Shown: positions 60,182-64,000 of the stretch, piece by piece | Layout: the number at the start of each line of letters is the position of its first letter | Numbering within the stretch: position 1 is the stretch's first letter | Source of the DNA: HTCC5015 sp051747425 | GTDB taxonomy: Bacteria; Pseudomonadota; Gammaproteobacteria; HTCC5015 | Direction of reading: 5' to 3' | Assembly: GCA_051747425.1 (NCBI GenBank) | Contig: JBNJGD010000002.1 | Span: forward strand, 186,001-250,000 | Length of the DNA: 64,000 bases | The notes under the pieces: model-generated | Told to the model about the DNA's origin: nothing | Seen by the model: the letters and a program-made list of their open reading frames with translations, nothing else | Database searches by the model: none | Translations under genes and position numbers: made by a program

Positions 60182-61411
60182 TTAGAGGAATTTGCATATA
60201 CCAAAAGAAAAAGAATGATTTTTATCTACTTGGACAGGCCCATAGGGGAGAAAATCTCGGGCTACTGCTTGGTGAGGGTGTTTAAGTCGACTGTGCTCTG
60301 GATCAGATGAGAAGATACTAAAGTTTGGAGAGAAGGCACTGGCCACCCCCTTTTTCCAACTGCTTTCAGCTCCATGATGCATGACCTGAAAGCAGGCAAT
60401 ATTATCAACGCGCACACTGCCCAAAAATTCCTGAAGGGAATTTATCCGCATTTCGGTGTTTAAATAGCCATCGCCTGTGTATAGAACACCAGTTTTATTT
60501 TTTTCACAAATAGATAATGAATGAAATTTATTTACGTTCGATGACTTTGATCCTGTGTGCTGAAAACCGTCAAGTACAACTGTTGGGCCCGCATACAAGA
60601 AAAGTGAAATGGCATTGCGTCGCTTACTTGAGGCTCCAAATTTTTTATCATAGATATTTCTAAGTCTTTTCAGAGAATTGTCTATTTCCTTTTCCACTGA
60701 ATCAACTTTGCGAAGAATCTTTTTTTCCTTCTCAACCTGTTTTACAAATTCATCCGGAATCTTTGGACTTAAGAACTCATCGTTGTATGGAAGAAACTCA
60801 AATTTTGCTTCCTCAAGAATTAAGCTACTGCCCTCAGACAATACATGGACAAAGGAACCATTAACTTGTTCGTGCGGGCCTTTAAAATTCGCCTGCACGT
60901 CTGGTATATCTTGAGGGTCATTTGAAAAACTTTGATCATGGATTGGTTCTTTTAACGTTTCATTATTTGATGAGGAAACCAAAATGATGTGCTCTACTTT
61001 GCTGCCTGGCAAGGAAGTGAGGTATGCAACCGGATCCAGAAAAAAATCCATGTGCGGGCTATGGAATTCCACCCCCTCAGAGAAAGCGACAACAAGACGC
61101 TGTGCCAACGACATTTCGGGGAGAAGCACAATTTTTACCGGAAATTTAGGGAGAAGATTTTTTAGGCCACTGATATGGTCTTTGTCAAAGTGTGACACCA
61201 CGACCATATCAAGCTTATCAAAGCTGTCCTTTAAGCCCTGAATAGCTTTATCAATCAGTCTTTGACCGCTACTAGTGCCACAATCGTACACATAATTAAA
61301 TGCAGTCCCGTTTGAGTGAATAGTTCCCGACGAGAAAAGCCCCTGTCCAACAGGGTGAAAATCTACTTTATAGACCAGGTTTTCCCATTCTATAGAGTCC
61401 AACACATTCAT
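60182..61411 (-). CDS. Metallo-beta-lactamase-fold hydrolase
   Basis: A 409-residue protein. The metal motif SHFDKDH (His74, Asp76, Asp78, His79) is the HxDxDH form found in ComEC-like and other nucleic-acid or phosphoester MBL enzymes. Later residues that could complete the two-metal site are in YTGDGYLN, VMHHGAESS and LKHPHQ. A Lys/Glu-rich coiled region lies in the middle (about 235-275). There is no signal peptide. G+C content is well below the flanks, a sign of recent transfer. It follows the small membrane-protein gene by 12 bases, so the two form one unit. Its substrate is unknown. Confidence 0.82.
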   Translation of the reverse strand: MNVLDSIEWENLVYKVDFHPVGQGLFSSGTIHSNGTAFNYVYDCGTSSGQRLIDKAIQGLKDSFDKLDMVVVSHFDKDHISGLKNLLPKFPVKIVLLPEMSLAQRLVVAFSEGVEFHSPHMDFFLDPVAYLTSLPGSKVEHIILVSSSNNETLKEPIHDQSFSNDPQDIPDVQANFKGPHEQVNGSFVHVLSEGSSLILEEAKFEFLPYNDEFLSPKIPDEFVKQVEKEKKILRKVDSVEKEIDNSLKRLRNIYDKKFGASSKRRNAISLFLYAGPTVVLDGFQHTGSKSSNVNKFHSLSICEKNKTGVLYTGDGYLNTEMRINSLQEFLGSVRVDNIACFQVMHHGAESSWKKGVASAFSPNFSIFSSDPEHSRLKHPHQAVARDFLPYGPVQVDKNHSFSFGICKFL

Positions 61412-61423
61412 TTTAAGTAAACT

Positions 61424-61996
61424 CTAAGCCTTCTTTTCGAATCCTTTCCATATCCATCTTGCAAGGAAAACAACCAAATAGAAGAAAGACCATGTAAGTA
61501 GTACTGGAAGAGTCACTATTGAAAGTATCAAGCCAACCTTATACTTTTCTTCTATCAGAAGTTTTCGGCTCTCAACCTTCCTTTCTAGAAATTCAGGAAA
61601 TGTAATGGATTCAGGTCGTCTGCTATCTATAGAGGTTCCATAAATTTCCCCTACTAATTTCCATAGATCATCTATATCTGATTCACTATCGCAGTAGCCA
61701 TTTTCTACCCCTCGAGATTTTAGATCATCACAAGTCGGGTATTCTTTATTATATTGATTCCTAAACTTGTTATCTAAATATTCACGGGTGGCAAGTGCCC
61801 CTGTTATTTTGTCGTGCCATGAGTAAAAATCTCTGTGGGGGCGCCACTTGTGATAATAACCTGATTCAATAGTTTCCAGCAGTCCATTTACGCTAGATTT
61901 CGATTCATATATATTTGCGGCAATCGCAATAATAGCCAGTGTCATATACGCTACTGAAATCACAACCCCTATTCTCTGCCAACCATTTAATCGCAT
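61424..61996 (-). CDS. Two-helix membrane protein of unknown function paired with the MBL hydrolase
   Basis: A 190-residue protein with a transmembrane helix near each end (about residues 9-28 and 153-178) and a hydrophilic domain between them, probably periplasmic. The domain has two Cys (CDDLKSRG and YCDSESD) that could pair. I recognise no family. GGAG lies seven bases before the start. It is the first gene of the two-gene AT-rich unit. Given its company (mobile mystery proteins, repeats), a defence or conflict role is possible but unproven. Confidence 0.72.
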   Translation of the reverse strand: MRLNGWQRIGVVISVAYMTLAIIAIAANIYESKSSVNGLLETIESGYYHKWRPHRDFYSWHDKITGALATREYLDNKFRNQYNKEYPTCDDLKSRGVENGYCDSESDIDDLWKLVGEIYGTSIDSRRPESITFPEFLERKVESRKLLIEEKYKVGLILSIVTLPVLLTWSFFYLVVFLARWIWKGFEKKA

Positions 61997-62202
61997 TTGA
62001 GATCTCCATTTTCATATGCTGTGAGAATACATCTGGTCAGACAAATATAAAATGAACGGCCAATTTCCATAATACGCGCTTTCAGCCATTTGATGGTTGT
62101 TGGGGTGGCTACATGCGCCATATCCAAGCAAGCAGTAACTTATTAGACCTACCCAACTCCTCCCTTATCTTCTACCCCCTATTTTTGGCCAGCCCACGAA
62201 CA
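61997..62202. other. Intergenic region upstream of the AT-rich gene pair
   Basis: This 206-base stretch must hold the promoter for the membrane-protein/MBL pair on the minus strand. It is AT-rich near 62030-62090, with no pair of consensus boxes I would defend. The right end of the island-bounding repeat follows it. Confidence 0.4.
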
Positions 62203-62232
62203 CTCTGTGCTCTCTGTGACCTCTGTGGCTAA
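62203..62232 (-). repeat. Right end of composite repeat, closing the accessory island
   Basis: CTCTGTGCTCTCTGTGACCT followed by CTGTGGCTAA is a full right end with three CTCTGTG units. Read on the minus strand it starts TTAGCCACAGAG, and its TAG is the stop codon of znuB (62229-62231). Paired with the left end at 58746 it encloses 3.5 kb. Confidence 0.8.
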
Positions 62233-62987
62233 TTCCTGCGCAAGCCAATCGAAGCCACCAGAACGGCGATGAGGGCCAGGGCCCAGACGATGGCGGGGCT
62301 GGTGGGCCAGTCCATCAGGGCGGAGAGGATGAGGCCTGTGGCGTAGGCGGACAAACCGATAAGAAAGCCGATGATCTGTGCCTTTTTGCCGTGAAGGTGA
62401 CGCACCGCCAGGGCCGGTACGATGAGGCTGGCAAAGACCAGATAAACCCCGACCAATTGAACGGAAACGGTCACGGCCACGGCGAAGGTGGTGTAAAAGG
62501 CCAGGTGCGGGTCCCGGCGACTCAGCAGCCACCACAGAGGCACCAAAAGCACCGTGACCAGGGCTGCGGGCCACAGTTGGTCGAAGGACACCCAGAGGAT
62601 CTGCCCCGCCAGCAGCTCTTTCAAATGCTCGCCCCCGTGGGGGTTGTTGTGCAGCAGGAGCACCGCGCCGGTGGCGGCGAGGACGAAGACTACACCAATC
62701 ATCGCCTCCTGCTCTTTTGGCCAGCGCTTGCCCAACCAGCGCAGCGACCAAGCACCCACCAGTGCCGACACAATGGCGCTGGCCTGAACCGCCCAGCCCT
62801 CATGGGCGTGCCACAGGACTTCCGCCGCGATCACACCGAGTCCGGCGATCTGGGCGATGGCCAGGTCGATAAAGATAATGCCCCGGGACAGCACCTGTCG
62901 CCCCAGGGGCACATGGCTCAGTAACACAATCACCCCGGCGAGAAACGCGGGGCCCAGCAGGCTGATATCCAGTGCGGCATAGTTCAT
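62229..62987 (-). CDS. znuB: Zinc/manganese-type ABC transporter permease
   Basis: A 252-residue ABC-3 family permease with about eight helices (ISLLGPAFLAGVIVLLSHVP at the start, then RGIIFIDLAIAQIAGLGV and GVYLVFASLIVPALAVRHL). It forms the membrane channel for metal import, probably zinc, with the binding protein encoded upstream. The ATPase gene is not visible in the window. The stop codon TAG comes from the repeat end at 62203-62232. The start at 62987 has AGAGA upstream. Confidence 0.88.
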   Translation of the reverse strand: MNYAALDISLLGPAFLAGVIVLLSHVPLGRQVLSRGIIFIDLAIAQIAGLGVIAAEVLWHAHEGWAVQASAIVSALVGAWSLRWLGKRWPKEQEAMIGVVFVLAATGAVLLLHNNPHGGEHLKELLAGQILWVSFDQLWPAALVTVLLVPLWWLLSRRDPHLAFYTTFAVAVTVSVQLVGVYLVFASLIVPALAVRHLHGKKAQIIGFLIGLSAYATGLILSALMDWPTSPAIVWALALIAVLVASIGLRRN

Positions 62988-63043
62988 ACGGTTTTCTCTG
63001 GTTTCCTGTTTTGGAGGGCTATTTTTGTTCCCCCTCTCCCCGG

Positions 63044-63066
63044 CCCTCTCCCGCAGGGGGAGAGGG
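63044..63066. repeat. CCCTCTCCC...GGGAGAGGG hairpin between znuA and znuB
   Basis: A strong inverted repeat with loop GCA. It may attenuate transcription from znuA into znuB or be a dispersed repeat, since a partial CCCTCTCC copy lies just before it. Confidence 0.55.
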
Positions 63067-63113
63067 TGTTCAATGTCTTGAAGCCATCGCTTCGCGACCT
63101 ATCGAGGACTGGC

Positions 63114-63221
63114 GCCTTCATTCGCCTGCAGGCAGGCTCCTACGCTGCTCTCTATTTTGCAGAGATTCCGGATAAGCGCTGCGCGCTTTCCGGAATGACG
63201 CTTTAAACCCTCTGTGGCTTA
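63114..63221 (-). repeat. REP-like units and partial CACAGAG-type right end before the znuA stop
   Basis: A GTAGGAGCC...GCAGGCGAATG-type unit (63114-63143, minus orientation), the GATTCCGGATAAGCGC...CGGAATGAC palindrome (63162-63199), and a short right end CCTCTGTGGCTTA (63209-63221) whose TTA gives the TAA stop codon of znuA. Only the right half of a composite element is seen. Confidence 0.65.
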
Positions 63222-64000
63222 TTCCAGTTTTGCCTGTTTCAGCAAGATCGTCAGCGTTTGCTCGTAGAGTGAAAAGAGATCTTCGGCCCTGTCATTGCCG
63301 CCCACGGTGTAGGGCAGCACCACGGCGGGAACGCCGCTGCGCTTTTCCAGCCACTGCGCCGAGCGCGGGTTGATGTAGGCCGCCACCAGCGTGGCCACCG
63401 GTTGCTCCCGCTCGGTGATGGCCAGCAACTGCTGCAGGTGACCTGCGGTGGGCGGAAGGCCCGGTTTGGGCTCGAGGTCGCAGACGATCTCCAGCTCCAG
63501 CCAGTCGGCCAGATAGCGCCAGGAGGTGTGTTGGACACAGACGGCCTGCCCCGCCAGTGGTTCGGCCTGTGCTTCCCATTTTTCTACAGACGACTCCCAG
63601 CGATTTTTAAAATCGTCAAAGCGTTCGGCGTACTCCGCCCGCCCCTCGGGGTCAATCCTCTGAAGGCGCTCGCTCATTGCGCCAGCGATGGTCAGCAGAC
63701 GACGGGGATCCAGGTGCACATGGGGGTTGCCCGCCGCGTGTACATCGCCCATGGAGCGATCCACCCGCTCGCGCACACCCAACCGCTCCACCTGCTCGGC
63801 GGCCATAAAGTAGCCCGGCTGATCGCGTTGGATGCGGGCATTGCCGGACTGGCGCAGCAGCAGGGGCAGCCAGCCGGTTTCCAGTTCGGCACCGCTGCAC
63901 ACCAGCAGATCGGCGCTGCGGGTTTTGGCGATCAGGGACGGCCGCGCCTGAATGTGGTGCGGGTCCTGGAAAGCGCTGGTGGCGGCGTAGACATCCACGC
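63219..64000 (-). CDS. znuA: Zinc ABC transporter substrate-binding protein (partial)
   Basis: The last 260 or so residues of a cluster A-I metal-binding lipoprotein or periplasmic protein; the N-terminus with its signal peptide lies beyond the right edge. Metal-site elements are PHHIQARPS, NPHVHLDPRR and a later VQHTSWRYLADW. A long helix between the lobes is visible (ERFDDFKNRWESSVEKWEA). There is no His-rich loop in the visible part. It probably delivers Zn to the ZnuB permease, encoded 231 bases downstream. Mn cannot be excluded. Confidence 0.87.
   Translation of the reverse strand, partial: VDVYAATSAFQDPHHIQARPSLIAKTRSADLLVCSGAELETGWLPLLLRQSGNARIQRDQPGYFMAAEQVERLGVRERVDRSMGDVHAAGNPHVHLDPRRLLTIAGAMSERLQRIDPEGRAEYAERFDDFKNRWESSVEKWEAQAEPLAGQAVCVQHTSWRYLADWLELEIVCDLEPKPGLPPTAGHLQQLLAITEREQPVATLVAAYINPRSAQWLEKRSGVPAVVLPYTVGGNDRAEDLFSLYEQTLTILLKQAKLE

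Noticed and set aside
60182..61411. Beta-lactamase or antibiotic-resistance function for the MBL-fold protein
   Set aside because: The motif is HxDxDH and not the HxHxDH of class B lactamases, there is no signal peptide, and the rest is unlike lactamases.

Overview
The window reads as chromosomal DNA of a GC-rich gammaproteobacterium, most likely a marine hydrocarbon or fatty-acid user related to the Cellvibrionales/Pseudomonadales. The evidence is a Pseudomonas-like run fimT-pilVWX-pilY1-pilE / ispH / lspA / ileS / ribF / murJ / rpsT, rpoD followed by tRNA-Ile(CAT), a tkt-epd-pgk-fba block, a Mg-type HemB and a CYP153-type alkane hydroxylase. This placement comes from gene content and order only; no database search was possible.

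Layout. 1-630: start of a probable sulfur-binding-domain HNH restriction nuclease (cut by the edge) behind a HIT protein. 697-3674: ferredoxin-CYP153 pair with a divergent AraC regulator. 3802-8762: tRNA-Arg(CCG), membrane cytochrome c5, a protein made of two membrane-GGDEF units, and ComM/YifB. 8935-14273: fba, pgk, epd, tkt. 14676-17473: thioredoxin-like gene, rpoD, tRNA-Ile(CAT). 17636-19581: NAD-kinase-like protein plus SPFH protein. 19786-25063: two tandem exported solute-binding-like paralogues, a two-component system and an exported helical-repeat protein; two of these genes share an 18-bp upstream box. 25060-33127: methyltransferase, EamA transporter, a 268-bp MITE, a desaturase, a 1247-aa GGDEF-EAL protein and a Kef-type antiporter. 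33233-39976: pepN, glutaredoxin, two paralogous coiled-coil proteins of unknown function, zapE. 39989-54309: type IV pilus assembly operon, then ispH-lspA-ileS-ribF-murJ. 54535-58748: rpsT, hemB-aroE, a DUF1275 protein, a crotonase. 58746-62232: an accessory island (mobile mystery proteins A/B, then an AT-rich metallo-beta-lactamase-fold plus membrane-protein pair). 62229-64000: znuB and a partial znuA.

The most striking non-coding signal is a family of interspersed composite elements of about 200-260 bp. Their inverted ends carry tandem CACAGAG units next to TTAG, and their interiors hold REP-like palindromes. At four genes (aroE, the crotonase, ribF, znuB) the stop codon is the TAG of the repeat end. 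The same left and right ends bracket the whole 3.5-kb accessory island, as if the island were cargo of, or inserted into, one of these elements. A separate MITE with 25-bp perfect inverted repeats also supplies the TAG stop of its upstream gene.

How the genes work together. The ferredoxin can feed electrons to the CYP153, but no reductase is nearby. Epd, Pgk, Fba and Tkt form a sugar-phosphate block. The pilus genes overlap by 1-4 bases from fimT through pilW to pilX and from the 131-aa gene through pilY1 to pilE. The exported-protein and two-component block looks like a small uncharacterised regulon. Limits: domain assignments are by eye, start codons are chosen from ribosome-binding sites and overlaps, and the first and last genes are incomplete.
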